Positions 30,581 through 42,815 are shown, counted from the first letter of the stretch. The stretch: DNA of 64,000 nt from Dysgonomonas sp. 520 (GCF_010501095.1 NZ_QVMP01000002.1:49280-113279); one strand, 5' to 3'. Notes: generated by a model from the letters alone, not told the origin. A program made the numbers and translations.

Positions 30581-31621
30581 ATGAAGCTCTCTGTTATTAT
30601 TGTAAACTATAACGTAAAATATTTTCTGGAACAATGTTTACTTTCTGTCTACGAATCAAAAACAGATTTCGAGATGGAGGTCATTGTGGTAGACAATAAC
30701 TCTACAGATAATTCGCAACAATATATAACAGAACGGTTTCCGCAAACACATTATATACAAAACACAGATAATCCCGGATTTTCAAAAGCCAATAACCAAG
30801 CCATCAAGATAAGCAGAGGAGAGTATGTGCTTCTTCTAAATCCAGATACAGTCGTTGGTGAAAATGTTTTGCAAAACATTTGCCGATTCATGGATATCCA
30901 TCCTGAATCGGGAGCTATTGGCGTAAAAATGATAAACGGATCTGGACAGTTTCTTCCTGAATCAAAAAGAGGATTCCCTTCTCCATGGAATTCTTTTTGT
31001 AAAATATTCGGGCTAACTAAACTGTTTCCTAAATCTAAAGTATTCGGGAAATACCATCTTCGATATCTTGACGAAAATAAAACACACAAAGTTGATGTTT
31101 TGGCAGGTGCTTTCATGATGTTACGTAAATCGGTCATTGATAAGGCAGGATACTTAGATGAAACTTTTTTCATGTATGGGGAAGATATTGATTTATCGTA
31201 CCGGATAGTAAAAGCCGGATATAAAAATTATTATCTGCCCGAGAAAATTATTCACTATAAGGGTGAAAGTACAAGTAAAGACGAAATGAAGTATGTAAAA
31301 GTCTTCTATCAGGCAATGTTCATTTTCTTCAAAAAGCACTACCCCAATTATGGGAAAATATACTCCTTCTTTATTTCTTCCGGTATATGGCTAAGAGCTT
31401 CCGTTTCTGCCCTTAGGCGATTAATTGGTATTAAAAGCGAAGAATTGCCCAATGATAATATAGTTTTACTCGACCACACATCTTTGTCGTACGAAGAAAT
31501 TATTTCGATAATGGACTCGAACAAACAGAAAGATATACAATATCATATCTATTCTCCAAAATCAGGTATGACTATAGGAGCACACTTTGCTCAAAAAAAA
31601 GAAGAGAAGACCAACTTTTAA
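30581..31621 (+). CDS. glycosyltransferase family 2 protein
   Basis: MKLSVIIVNYNVKYFLEQCL, NTDNPGFSKANNQAI, LLLNPDTVV, FFMYGEDIDLSYR. Confidence 0.92.
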   Translation: MKLSVIIVNYNVKYFLEQCLLSVYESKTDFEMEVIVVDNNSTDNSQQYITERFPQTHYIQNTDNPGFSKANNQAIKISRGEYVLLLNPDTVVGENVLQNICRFMDIHPESGAIGVKMINGSGQFLPESKRGFPSPWNSFCKIFGLTKLFPKSKVFGKYHLRYLDENKTHKVDVLAGAFMMLRKSVIDKAGYLDETFFMYGEDIDLSYRIVKAGYKNYYLPEKIIHYKGESTSKDEMKYVKVFYQAMFIFFKKHYPNYGKIYSFFISSGIWLRASVSALRRLIGIKSEELPNDNIVLLDHTSLSYEEIISIMDSNKQKDIQYHIYSPKSGMTIGAHFAQKKEEKTNF

Positions 31622-31661
31622 TTTATCTTTGCACACCAAAGAGAAATAACTAACTAACATT

Positions 31662-32435
31662 ATGAGAATATTGATATTAGGAGCAGGAAAGATGGGGTCT
31701 TTCTTTGCAGATGTGTTGAGTTTCGATCACGAGTTGGCGGTTTTTGATGTAGATCCTCAAAAATTGAGATTTACGTACAATACTGTCAGGATGAGCGACC
31801 CGAAAGAAATTACGGAGTTCGATCCTGAGTTGGTTTTGAACGCATCCACAATAAAATATACGATTGACGCTTTCAAGTTGATATTGCCGTATATAAGCGA
31901 AACTTGTATAATATCGGATATAGCATCCGTGAAAACAGGATTGGAAGATTTCTATAAATCCGTTAAGCAACCTTTTGCCTCTTCCCACCCTATGTTCGGC
32001 CCCACTTTTGCCGATCTGCGTGACTTGAGCACTCAGAATGCCATTGTTATATCAGAATCGAGCGAAAAGGGGAAACAATTTTTCTTAGACTTATACAATA
32101 AGCTGAACTTGAATGTTTTTGAATACACATTCGACGAACATGACCAGACTATTGCTTATTCCCTGTCCATACCTTTTGCGTCTACTCTTGTTTTTGCTTC
32201 GGTTATGAAGCATCAGGAAGCTCCGGGTACAACATTCAAAAAGCACATGGACATTACCAAAGGACTTCTTTCGGAAGATGATTATCTGCTGACCGAAATC
32301 CTTTTCAACCCTTACACCCCCCAACAAGTGGAACAAATAAGGGCAGAACTGGCACATCTGCTGACTATAATAGAGAAAAAAGATTCGGCAGAAATGAAAC
32401 AATTCCTAACACAATTGAGGAAAAAAATAGGATGA
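31662..32435 (+). CDS. prephenate dehydrogenase family protein
   Basis: MRILILGAGKMGSFFADVL, ISDIASVKTGLEDF, SSHPMFGPTF. Confidence 0.85.
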   Translation: MRILILGAGKMGSFFADVLSFDHELAVFDVDPQKLRFTYNTVRMSDPKEITEFDPELVLNASTIKYTIDAFKLILPYISETCIISDIASVKTGLEDFYKSVKQPFASSHPMFGPTFADLRDLSTQNAIVISESSEKGKQFFLDLYNKLNLNVFEYTFDEHDQTIAYSLSIPFASTLVFASVMKHQEAPGTTFKKHMDITKGLLSEDDYLLTEILFNPYTPQQVEQIRAELAHLLTIIEKKDSAEMKQFLTQLRKKIG

Positions 32436-32450
32436 AAACAGAGGTAAAAG

Positions 32451-32481
32451 TTTGTATATCAAAAAATAACTTTTACCTTTG
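32451..32481 (+). promoter_or_regulatory. Bacteroidetes-type promoter of rpsO (TTTG-N19-TACCTTTG)
   Basis: TTTG at 32451-32454 and TACCTTTG at 32474-32481 with exact 19-nt spacer, matching the Bacteroidetes TTTG/TAnnTTTG consensus. Confidence 0.8.
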
Positions 32482-32512
32482 CACCCACATTTAATTTTAT
32501 ATAATAAATATC

Positions 32513-32782
32513 ATGTATTTAGATTCAGAGAAAAAGAAAGAAATCTTCGCTAAGTACGGAAAGTCTAACACTGATACTGGCTCACCAGAAGCGCAGATAG
32601 CATTGTTTTCGTACCGTATTTCGCATTTGACTGAACACTTGAAGTCAAATCACAAAGATTATAACACTGAAAGATCCTTGAAAATGTTAGTAGGTAAACG
32701 CCGTCGTTTGTTGGATTATCTTATCGCAACAGACATTAGCAGATATCGTGCTATCATTAAAGAACTAGGTATCAGAAAATAA
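32513..32782 (+). CDS. rpsO: 30S ribosomal protein S15
   Basis: YGKSNTDTGSPEAQIALFSYRISHLTEHLKSNHKDYNTERSLKMLVGKRRRLLDYL. Confidence 0.97.
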   Translation: MYLDSEKKKEIFAKYGKSNTDTGSPEAQIALFSYRISHLTEHLKSNHKDYNTERSLKMLVGKRRRLLDYLIATDISRYRAIIKELGIRK

Positions 32783-32800
32783 TCTGCTTAGTAAAAAATA

Positions 32801-32836
32801 AATGAGCCTGTCAAACTAACGACAGGCTCATTTGTT
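32801..32836 (+). terminator. rpsO terminator
   Basis: AATGAGCCTGTC-N8-GACAGGCTCATT followed by TGTT. Confidence 0.8.
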
Positions 32837-32856
32837 ATATAACCAAATCAAATGGT

Positions 32857-33801
32857 ATGGATATTATGAGAAAAGAAGTTTTGAAGAAAGGTTTGTTTAT
32901 TATTATTGCAATTGTGTGTTTACTTCCTTTTGTTGAGCCTCCAATAGCTTTATTGGCAGGGTTCTTTTTTTCGTTTTTTATAGGGACACCCTTCAAGAAA
33001 GAAACAAGCAAAGCAACGAAAATACTTTTACAGGCATCTGTTGTAGGGTTAGGTTTTGGGATGAACATCTACGAAGCTGCCGAAGTGGGTAAGGATGGAT
33101 TGATTTTTACAGTTTCGACAATCGTCTTAACTCTTGCATTTGGTATGCTGTTAGGCAAACTATTTAAAACAGCTCAAAAAACAAGCGTCCTCATTTCTTC
33201 GGGAACGGCTATTTGCGGCGGCAGTGCCATTGCAGCTATGACACCCATTGTGGATGCGAACGAAGAAGAAACCTCTGTTTCTCTCGGTATTATCTTCGTT
33301 CTTAATTCCATTGCCCTGCTTATATTTCCTGTGATCGGGCATTTGCTCAACTTGACACAAGAACAATTTGGCGTGTGGTCGGCAATCGCAATACACGATA
33401 CCAGCTCTGTGGTTGGCGCAGCACAAAAATACGGAGACGAGGCGTTACGTATCGCCACCACCATAAAACTGGAGCGGGCACTCTGGATTATACCTCTCTC
33501 GTTAATTGCAACATTGTTCTATAAAAGAAACGGGAAGAAATTTTACATTCCATACTTTATATTCCTATACGTTGTGGCAATGGTTATAAACACATTTGTT
33601 CCTCAAGTGCAAACCATAAGTCCCACCATTGTTATGATAGCCAAAAGGGGGCTAACCTTGACCTTGTTCCTGATTGGTGCAGGGTTGACAAAAGAAGCAT
33701 TAAAGGTGATCGGTTTCAAGCCTCTACTACAAGGCATCATCCTTTGGATATTTATCTCGGTAATATCATTAATTGGCATATTGAATATCTCTTCGATATA
33801 A
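32857..33801 (+). CDS. YeiH family putative sulfate export transporter
   Basis: SSGTAICGGSAIAAMTPIV, AIHDTSSVVGAAQKYG, FLIGAGLTKEAL. Confidence 0.88.
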   Translation: MDIMRKEVLKKGLFIIIAIVCLLPFVEPPIALLAGFFFSFFIGTPFKKETSKATKILLQASVVGLGFGMNIYEAAEVGKDGLIFTVSTIVLTLAFGMLLGKLFKTAQKTSVLISSGTAICGGSAIAAMTPIVDANEEETSVSLGIIFVLNSIALLIFPVIGHLLNLTQEQFGVWSAIAIHDTSSVVGAAQKYGDEALRIATTIKLERALWIIPLSLIATLFYKRNGKKFYIPYFIFLYVVAMVINTFVPQVQTISPTIVMIAKRGLTLTLFLIGAGLTKEALKVIGFKPLLQGIILWIFISVISLIGILNISSI

Positions 33802-33819
33802 AATTGTCGGAAGAAAATA

Positions 33820-33850
33820 AAAAAGGTCAACTTTGATAGTTGACCTTTCG
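33820..33850. terminator. bidirectional terminator between convergent genes
   Basis: AAGGTCAACT-ttgat-AGTTGACCTT between convergent YeiH-family gene and guaB, flanked by A-rich and T-rich runs. Confidence 0.75.
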
Positions 33851-33869
33851 TTGTATATTTACGAGAATC

Positions 33870-35384
<1,515 letters not shown>

Positions 35385-35450
35385 TCATTTCCAACCAAAA
35401 ACTGCGTGATAGTGTAAGAAAATATTCGCTTTTTAACTAAAAACTCTATA

Positions 35451-35746
35451 TTAATGCCAATCAGTAGTTGGATTTACTATAACCAAAACGTTCTTTCAAA
35501 TTGTACAATGTCTTCCTAGTAGGGGCGTAAAATCTTACGCCCTCATATCAACAATATCGGGTGAATTTTCTTGTTCTCCGGGGTTTGTAACCCCGGAGAA
35601 CAAGATGTTAACTGTTATGTGTTCTTTAGATGCTTCGCGTTGCTCAACATGACAAATCTTTCGGGCAGGCTTCTAGTCTGCCCCTACACCCCCCCTCTCT
35701 TTTGGAGAGGGGGGAGAGGTGTATCTCAACTACTGATTGGCATTAA
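35451..35746. mobile_element. TIR-bounded non-coding element, family A (296 bp), perfect 20-bp TIRs
   Basis: TTAATGCCAATCAGTAGTTG (35451-35470) and CAACTACTGATTGGCATTAA (35727-35746) are exact reverse complements. Confidence 0.85.
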
Positions 35747-35762
35747 CGACCAATTATTCCTT

Positions 35763-36596
35763 CTAGTTGATACGAACACAAGCTCCACCGGATATCTGTA
35801 GCCCTCCTTCTCCTGCTCTTACCTTAAAAACTCCGTTCTCCCTAGCGAAACTTGGTCCAGGGCTAGACCAAAACAAAACATATACTCTCTGATTGTCTCT
35901 TTCTGTTGTAATTATTTGATTCATAGTCCCAAATAAAGATGTTCCCTTTCTTGCTGTGTTCTCGACTTCAAGATCCACTATCATCAGAGGTTGTTCATAA
36001 GATCCTAAAAAACGTATACCATTATTAGTATAATCATCAGGGTTATTCGTTGATCGGAAGATTAATGCAGAGCGTCCCAGTTTTTCATATAAGGTACTGG
36101 CAACAGGTGTGCTTACATCAATTCGCATAGCTAAAGAAATAAAATAAGTACCTCTACTACCTAAAGTAAAAGAATAACCGGTATCATAAAACATAGTATC
36201 TGTAAAATTTATAACAGGAGATGTGTATCCGGGAAGTTGAGCAAATTCACTAAACCCCGGAGCAGACCATCTTCCGTTGCCATTGGCATCGCTGGTTAGT
36301 ACCATGCTATTGCCTTGTGTTCCATCCTGTAAGCGAAAACCACCTCCTTGAGTACTGCTTCTTATATCCACTTTGGTTTGAGGATCGTTTGTCCCTACGC
36401 CTAGGTTTCCACTACTATTTACTATCACATCGTCCGCCACATTTGTGTCCCCGCTTGTATCTCGTGCAGCATCAATGTGAAACACGCCTTGTGGCGATTC
36501 GGTATTGACTCCTACTTGTGCTGTTAGTGTAGCTGTAAAAAATAGAGCCGATAATATTAATAACTTCTTCTTCATTGTTTTTTGATTTTTTTTCAT
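35763..36596 (-). CDS. secreted/surface hypothetical protein with GVGTNDPQTKVDI-type motif
   Basis: Signal peptide LLILSALFFTATLTAQVGVNTESPQGVFHIDA; LGVGTNDPQTKVDIR motif seen in Bacteroidetes surface proteins. Confidence 0.65.
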   Translation of the reverse strand: MKKNQKTMKKKLLILSALFFTATLTAQVGVNTESPQGVFHIDAARDTSGDTNVADDVIVNSSGNLGVGTNDPQTKVDIRSSTQGGGFRLQDGTQGNSMVLTSDANGNGRWSAPGFSEFAQLPGYTSPVINFTDTMFYDTGYSFTLGSRGTYFISLAMRIDVSTPVASTLYEKLGRSALIFRSTNNPDDYTNNGIRFLGSYEQPLMIVDLEVENTARKGTSLFGTMNQIITTERDNQRVYVLFWSSPGPSFARENGVFKVRAGEGGLQISGGACVRIN

Positions 36597-36666
36597 ATCG
36601 CTTTTTGTTTTGTGTTAGTATGTCTTTGTTTTATTATTTGTTTGAATATTAACGCTTTACATATCC

Positions 36667-36686
36667 GTCACTTTAAGGGTGACAGA
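36667..36686. promoter_or_regulatory. dyad GTCACTTTAAGGGTGACAGA, copy 1
   Basis: GTCAC-N7-GTGAC dyad in the intergenic region between divergent 35763..36596 and the AraC gene. Confidence 0.55.
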
Positions 36687-36918
36687 GCCTTAATATTGAA
36701 GTGTTTACATAGTTGATTATGAGTGATTTATGAAATATGGATAAGAAGAGATTATGCTTTTTGTCAAACAGTTGTGTAACATGAAACAGGCGAGTCGATT
36801 TTTGGCTCAGTAAACAATTAATAAACAGATCGTTATATGTTTTCTGGAATTGTGAAAAATTAAATATCACACAAACATTAGTTAAACATGCAGAAATACA
36901 AATACTTAAACAACAAAA

Positions 36919-37827
36919 ATGATGGATTATGAAAAATTTGAATTAGACGATCGAAAACTGCCAATACGGTTTTTGAACCTTAAAAAGGATGAGAAATGTA
37001 CGGTCGAACAAAGTGAAAGTGGAATTGTATTGCTGACGGAAGGGCGATTAAATTTTTCAATCCCGATGTACGGGGAAAAGAATGTTTCTTCGGGAAAACT
37101 TTTCTTTTTACCCTCAGGAGGTGTACTCTCTATGAGTACTTTAGAAAAATCTTCGATCATCTTTGTAGATATTTGTGAAGAAAATTATCTGTTCGGCAAG
37201 CAGTATTTTGATAAACCTGAGGAATGTGAAGACCAGGGAAACGAATATATTATTCCCATTTTAAATATCAATGAGGGTGTTTCGGGTTATATACAATCTC
37301 TTTTAGTGTATCGGAATAACAGTGTGAATGACAGATGCTTGCTTGAGATTAAAGCAAAAGAACTAGTCTGCATCATTAAGGCTTTTTATAAAGAAAAAGA
37401 CTTTGTCAGGCTTTTTAGTATGTTCCTGACCAACGACCTGAATTTTTCTCAACAGGTGCATCGTCTTTCTCAGAATATCAGGAATGTGAGGCAGTTGGCC
37501 GAGAAAATGAATTATAGTTATTCGGGGTTTAACAAGCGTTTCCGCAAGGTTTTTGGCGTGTCGGCCTACTTGTGGCTCAGGAACAAACGGGCGAATACTG
37601 TTTATTATGAATTGTATCATACGAACAAAAGCCTGAAACAAATATCATCGGATAATAAGTTCTGCACCTTGTCTCATTTCAATGAATTTTGCTATAAAGT
37701 GTTGGGCGGTTCGCCCAGACAAATCAGAAACAAAAGGCGAGATACGCCAAGTGCAAAAAAAGAAACATCTGTCACCCTTAAAGTGACAGATGTTTCTTTT
37801 TTCAAAGCATTTACCATGCAAAGATAG
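36919..37827 (+). CDS. AraC family transcriptional regulator
   Basis: C-terminal HTH: VRQLAEKMNYSYSGFNKRFRKVFGVSAYLWLRNKR...LSHFNEFCYKVLGGSPRQIR. Confidence 0.8.
   Translation: MMDYEKFELDDRKLPIRFLNLKKDEKCTVEQSESGIVLLTEGRLNFSIPMYGEKNVSSGKLFFLPSGGVLSMSTLEKSSIIFVDICEENYLFGKQYFDKPEECEDQGNEYIIPILNINEGVSGYIQSLLVYRNNSVNDRCLLEIKAKELVCIIKAFYKEKDFVRLFSMFLTNDLNFSQQVHRLSQNIRNVRQLAEKMNYSYSGFNKRFRKVFGVSAYLWLRNKRANTVYYELYHTNKSLKQISSDNKFCTLSHFNEFCYKVLGGSPRQIRNKRRDTPSAKKETSVTLKVTDVSFFKAFTMQR
37762..37806 (+). terminator. strong hairpin plus T-tract overlapping the 3' end of the AraC ORF
   Basis: GAAACATCTGTCAC-CCTTAAA-GTGACAGATGTTTC followed by TTTTTTTC; lies inside the ORF, which ends at 37827. Confidence 0.7.
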
Positions 37828-37868
37828 GAAAAAAGTTTTCATTATACCCGATTTACAATCGAAAAAAT

Positions 37869-38933
37869 CTATTTACCCTCCCAAAGTAAAGCGCTGGCTC
37901 CCAATACGGCAGCAAGAGAATTGCTGTTCAGCTGAGAGATTTCCACTTCAACGTTTCCTTTATAGATGCTTAAAAGAGACTGGTTCATATATCTGATGGC
38001 AGGCTCTAAAATGAACTCTCCGGCATTAGCCAAACCTCCAAATATGAAAATCTTTTCAGGGTCGCTGAATGCCACAAAATCGGCAAGGGCATCACCCAAT
38101 ATCTTGCCTGTATATTCGAATATCTCTTTTGCTGTCGGATCTCCTTCTTTTGCAAAATCGCATACATCTTTCGATGTAATCAACATGTCTTCTTTATTCT
38201 TATCTCCTAAACCTTTAGCCTTTCGTTCCAGATAGTATTCCCTGAATTTGCTCGGATTGTCTTCATCTTTTTTACTTACATCCAGAAATTCGATGGCTGT
38301 ACGTGCAAGTCCTTTTGCAGAACAATATGTTTCTACACAACCGTATCTCCCGCATCCGCATTTGCGCCCCTCGTTTCGCCTTACTATTACGTGACCAAGT
38401 TCGCCTGCAAAGCCATGTTTGCCACGCAGCAGTTTTCCTTCCGAAACAATTCCGCTACCCAACCCTGTGCCTAGGGTTATCATAACAAAATGCTGCATTC
38501 TTTTATCTTTGCAACTCCCGTCTACATCTTTCCCTTTGGCTCCGCCATATAGCCATTCGCCAAGTGCGGCACAGTTGGCGTCGTTGTCTAGGTAAACTTG
38601 CAGAGCGATGCGTTCTTCTACCATTTTCACAATATCAAATTCCTTCCAAGGAAGATTGGGGGGATTTGTTATCTTGCCCGTCAGGTAAGAACCATTGGGA
38701 GCGCCAATTCCAATGCCTTCTATCTGGTTTATTCCTCCTGCCTTGTCTATCAATGCATTAATAACTCTGCAAAGGGCATCTGTATAGCTTTTCGGAGTAG
38801 CATAATCCGTAGTAATCAGGCTTAACTCGGGATCATTACAATTTGAATGGACAACTTTTCCATTTGTCCGGTTTACAATGCCGACAGTTGTGCTGCCTCC
38901 GCCAATGTCAATTCCTACGGCAAGATCTCTCAT
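37869..38933 (-). CDS. ROK family protein / glucokinase-like
   Basis: AVGIDIGGGSTTVGIV, LDNDANCAALGEW, LGTGLGSGIV, GHVIVRRNEGRKCGCGRYGCVETYCSA. Confidence 0.9.
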   Translation of the reverse strand: MRDLAVGIDIGGGSTTVGIVNRTNGKVVHSNCNDPELSLITTDYATPKSYTDALCRVINALIDKAGGINQIEGIGIGAPNGSYLTGKITNPPNLPWKEFDIVKMVEERIALQVYLDNDANCAALGEWLYGGAKGKDVDGSCKDKRMQHFVMITLGTGLGSGIVSEGKLLRGKHGFAGELGHVIVRRNEGRKCGCGRYGCVETYCSAKGLARTAIEFLDVSKKDEDNPSKFREYYLERKAKGLGDKNKEDMLITSKDVCDFAKEGDPTAKEIFEYTGKILGDALADFVAFSDPEKIFIFGGLANAGEFILEPAIRYMNQSLLSIYKGNVEVEISQLNSNSLAAVLGASALLWEGK

Positions 38934-39136
38934 GATTAGTTAGTTTTAAAGGGTGAAAAAAATATATTTGTTCCGATTTTTTCCGAATTTAACTATAAAA
39001 CTAAGTAATATAATCGAAAAATATTGCAGAAATACCTAAAAATGAAGAGGAATTAACAACTTTATTTCCAAATTACGACCTATGCCGAAAACACCCTGAC
39101 ATCGTAACTTTAGCGTGTTTTTCAGCCTGATCTGCC

Positions 39137-41929
39137 TTATAGTTTTTCCTTAAGGAATTTTCCTGTATACGACCTTGCGTTCTTTGCAATATCTTCCGGT
39201 GTGCCCTCGGCAACCACTTCGCCCCCACCTTTTCCTCCTTCGGGACCTATATCTATAATATGGTCGGCGCATTTTATTACATCCATGTTGTGCTCGATGA
39301 TTATGACAGTATGTCCTCTGTCTATCAAAGCGTTGAATGCTTTTAGCAAGGTTTTTATATCGTGAAAGTGCAAACCTGTTGTCGGTTCATCGAAAATGAA
39401 GATGGTAGGCTCTGCCTTTTCTTCACCCAGAAAATAAGCAAGTTTGAGGCGTTGGTTTTCACCGCCCGAAAGAGTTGAAGACGATTGCCCCAGTTTCACG
39501 TAGCCAAGCCCTACTTCCTGCAAAGTGCTGATGCGTTTCAGAATTTTTTTCTCGACACTGCCTTTCTCCTTGGCAAAGAAGTCGATTGCCTGATCTATCG
39601 TCATTTCCAGAATGTCGTGGATGTTTTTTCCTCTGTATTCAACATCCAGTATGTCTTGTTTGAAGCGTTTTCCTTTACAAGCCTCACACTCCAAAGTAAT
39701 GTCGGCCATGAACTGCATTTCAACTGTAATCCGCCCGTCGCCCTTACATTCTTCGCACCGCCCTCCTTCTACATTGAATGAGAAATAGGCAGGAGTAAAG
39801 TGCATTTGTTTTGATAACGCCTGATCTGCAAACAGTTTTCTTATCTCGTCATAAGCCTTGATGTATGTTACAGGGTTGGATCGTGACGATTTGCCTATCG
39901 GGTTCTGGTCTACCATTTCCACATTGGAGACGAGCTTCAAATCTCCCGACAACTTGTTATACTCGATGTTTGAATCTCCCGATTCTTTATAATATTTTTT
40001 CAAGGCATTGTTGAGAACGTCGGTCACAAGAGAAGATTTTCCCGATCCGCTGACCCCTGTCACCACAGTCATAACATTCAATGGAAAACGTACATTCACG
40101 TTTTTCAGGTTGTTTTGCCTTGCGCCCTCCACCGCTATGTAGTTGTTCCATTTTCTGCGCTGTTTTGGCACTTCGATGTGCTCCTCACCATTCAGATAGC
40201 GAACTGTATAGCTGGCAGTGTTCTTTTCCAGACCGGATAAGTTGCCTTGATAAACAACCTCACCGCCCAACCGCCCGGCCTGTGGCCCTATGTCGATGAT
40301 ATAGTCTGCCGCTCGGATTATTTCCTCATCATGTTCCACAACAATCACTGTGTTGCCCAAGTCTTGCAGTTGTTTTAGAACCTTGATTAACAAGTCTGTA
40401 TCTCTCGAGTGCAGTCCGATGCTCGGCTCATCAAGTATATAAAGAGAGCCTACCAAACTACTACCCAGAGATGTGGCAAGATTTATCCGTTGACTTTCAC
40501 CTCCCGACAATGAATTAGACAGCCTATTCAGTGTAAGATAACCCAATCCGACATTGATAAGAAACTGTATGCGGTTGTTTATCTCGGTCAGCAGGCGTTT
40601 TGCCACTGCGGCATCGGTTTCGTCCAAATCCAGCTGATCGAAAAATATTTTCAATTCCGAGATCGGTATATTTACCAAATCTGCTATTGTTCTGTCCCCG
40701 ACCTTTACGTACAATGCCTGAGGCTTCAGCCTTGAGCCTTTACATTCGGGACAGGTTGTTTTGCCCCGGTATCGGGCAAGCATCACTCGGTATTGTATCT
40801 TGTATTGGTTTTCTTCAAGCATCCTGAAAAAATCATCGAGTCCGAGTACTCCCGGAGCACCTCTCCACAACAAGTCTTTCTCCGAATCTGTCAGTTCGAA
40901 GTAGGATCTGTGAACAGGGAAATTATATTCCATGGACGACCTGATAAACTCTTTCTTCCATTCGCTCATTTTTTCGCCTTTCCAGCAGATTATAGCATCT
41001 TCGTATAATGACAAAGATTTGTTAGGCACTACCAGATTTTCGTCTATTCCGATAACTTTTCCAAAGCCTTCACATTTGGGGCATGCACCAATCGGACTGT
41101 TGAAACTGAACATTAAATCCGTCGGTTCATCGAACTGAATTCCGTCGGCTTCGAACTTTTTAGAGTACTCTTTTGTTATAGTTTCATCGGGAGTATAGAA
41201 TCGAACCATACACTCTCCCTCTCCTTCGAAAAATGCAGTCTCAATTGACTGCGAAAAACGGCTTATGTTGGCATTATCCTGCATACATACCAGTCGGTCT
41301 ATGAGCAGAAATGTATTATCGTCGCCCATCTTACTTATTGATTCAGAAGATAATAGATCATCTATTCGTTCAAACTCGCCATTCACCTCTACTCGTGAGA
41401 AACCTTCTTTGAACAAAACGTCCAGTTGCTCCTTGTACGACCTATTTTCCCTCAAAATTATCTTTGTGAGGATAGCCAACCGGGTCGATTCGGGGAAGGA
41501 AAGCATATCATTTACGATATCTGCCACCTGATGTTTTTTTACAATTTCGCCCGACACGGGAGATATTGTTTTCCCGACACGGGAGAACAACAATCGCAGA
41601 TATTCGTATATTTCGGTAGATGTTCCGACGGTGGAACGTGGATTGCGTGAACTCACTTTCTGTTCGATGGCAATGGCCGGCGGAATACCTTTTATGTAAT
41701 CCACTTCGGGTTTGTTCATCCTGCCAAGAAACTGGCGTGCATAAGACGAAAGGCTTTCCACATAGCGTCGTTGTCCCTCCGCATAAAGAGTGTCGAAAGC
41801 AAGTGAAGATTTTCCGGAACCGGATAGTCCTGTGATCACCACAAACTTGTTGCGTGGAATGTTCACATCAATATTTTTCAGGTTGTTTACCCTTGCTCCT
41901 TTTATCTGTATATTTTTTTCTGTTGACAT
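39137..41929 (-). CDS. uvrA: excinuclease ABC subunit UvrA
   Basis: [57 protein letters not shown] zinc fingers; [12 protein letters not shown]. Confidence 0.95.
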   Translation of the reverse strand: MSTEKNIQIKGARVNNLKNIDVNIPRNKFVVITGLSGSGKSSLAFDTLYAEGQRRYVESLSSYARQFLGRMNKPEVDYIKGIPPAIAIEQKVSSRNPRSTVGTSTEIYEYLRLLFSRVGKTISPVSGEIVKKHQVADIVNDMLSFPESTRLAILTKIILRENRSYKEQLDVLFKEGFSRVEVNGEFERIDDLLSSESISKMGDDNTFLLIDRLVCMQDNANISRFSQSIETAFFEGEGECMVRFYTPDETITKEYSKKFEADGIQFDEPTDLMFSFNSPIGACPKCEGFGKVIGIDENLVVPNKSLSLYEDAIICWKGEKMSEWKKEFIRSSMEYNFPVHRSYFELTDSEKDLLWRGAPGVLGLDDFFRMLEENQYKIQYRVMLARYRGKTTCPECKGSRLKPQALYVKVGDRTIADLVNIPISELKIFFDQLDLDETDAAVAKRLLTEINNRIQFLINVGLGYLTLNRLSNSLSGGESQRINLATSLGSSLVGSLYILDEPSIGLHSRDTDLLIKVLKQLQDLGNTVIVVEHDEEIIRAADYIIDIGPQAGRLGGEVVYQGNLSGLEKNTASYTVRYLNGEEHIEVPKQRRKWNNYIAVEGARQNNLKNVNVRFPLNVMTVVTGVSGSGKSSLVTDVLNNALKKYYKESGDSNIEYNKLSGDLKLVSNVEMVDQNPIGKSSRSNPVTYIKAYDEIRKLFADQALSKQMHFTPAYFSFNVEGGRCEECKGDGRITVEMQFMADITLECEACKGKRFKQDILDVEYRGKNIHDILEMTIDQAIDFFAKEKGSVEKKILKRISTLQEVGLGYVKLGQSSSTLSGGENQRLKLAYFLGEEKAEPTIFIFDEPTTGLHFHDIKTLLKAFNALIDRGHTVIIIEHNMDVIKCADHIIDIGPEGGKGGGEVVAEGTPEDIAKNARSYTGKFLKEKL

Positions 41930-42062
41930 GCGATAATCCGGTAAAGTATTTTTTCTTGAACCTGTAAAGATACGAATTTAGTGTCAAAAAGACTTCATAT
42001 AGACAACATGAGGCTAAGCTAAAAAAGCTTAACCTCAGTGCCAATAAGTTTGCGCAATGCTT

Positions 42063-42548
42063 CTAGTTCAATCTCACAAGATTTCCCCTTTCGTTTTGGG
42101 GTATTTCGTTAATATCTTTTATAATCAGAGATACATCCGATCCGTTTTCAGGATTCAGCGTTGCATTTATGGTTTCAGTGTCGAGTGTCCACATAGCACC
42201 TGTTGCAGGGTCTACGATCAACATCCCGATTAATCCGCCGAAAAGAATATTTGCAAAATACCAACCTTCAATGCTGGAGTTGATGGTAATGAGTCTGTCT
42301 GCATAGCCATCCATACTGATTTTGACTTGATATTCCGCTTTTGAAAAGAATCCTGAACTTGATTTCAACTTCACAATTGAAGGAGTCTTGCCAACAAACA
42401 CTTCATTTCCTTTTTTGTCTGTGATGACAAGATTTGCGTCTGCTGGAGTAGAATTAATTGCTACGGGATAAGTAGATTTAGTGAACATGCTTGCGCAGTT
42501 TGTGAACAATAATGGCATACAAACCATCATTAGTACGATTTTTTTCAT
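42063..42548 (-). CDS. PEGA-domain-like lipoprotein
   Basis: Lipobox LLFTNCAS; GKTPSIVKLKSSSGFFSKAEYQVKISMDGY. ORF track start 42629; MKKIVLMM start preferred. Confidence 0.55.
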   Translation of the reverse strand: MKKIVLMMVCMPLLFTNCASMFTKSTYPVAINSTPADANLVITDKKGNEVFVGKTPSIVKLKSSSGFFSKAEYQVKISMDGYADRLITINSSIEGWYFANILFGGLIGMLIVDPATGAMWTLDTETINATLNPENGSDVSLIIKDINEIPQNERGNLVRLN

Positions 42549-42659
42549 AGTAGCTACTTTAGTTTTTTTCTTACTTATTCTTAAAAACGCAGCAAATATA
42601 TGAATATATATTAAATAATGAAACATCAATCTCTGTCATTGAGTATTGTACTTAATAAA

Positions 42660-42815
42660 GGATGAGGTATTATATCGAAAAAAAACGTATTACCGCAGTT
42701 CCTACAATAATATTTGTGCGACAATGACGAAGTATCTGGTATTCCCACCTATTCAGAATCTTCCAGTGATACATCTTCAGAACCACTTTAGGGCATGAGT
42801 TTTTTCTTTGCTCAT
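42660..42815 (-). pseudogene. decayed small zinc-ribbon protein
   Basis: Minus-strand reading with frameshifts: MSKEKT..CPK(x)GSEDVSLEDSE*VGIPDTSSLSHKYYCRNCGNTFFFD; in-frame TAG and apparent indels between two Cys pairs. Confidence 0.45.
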
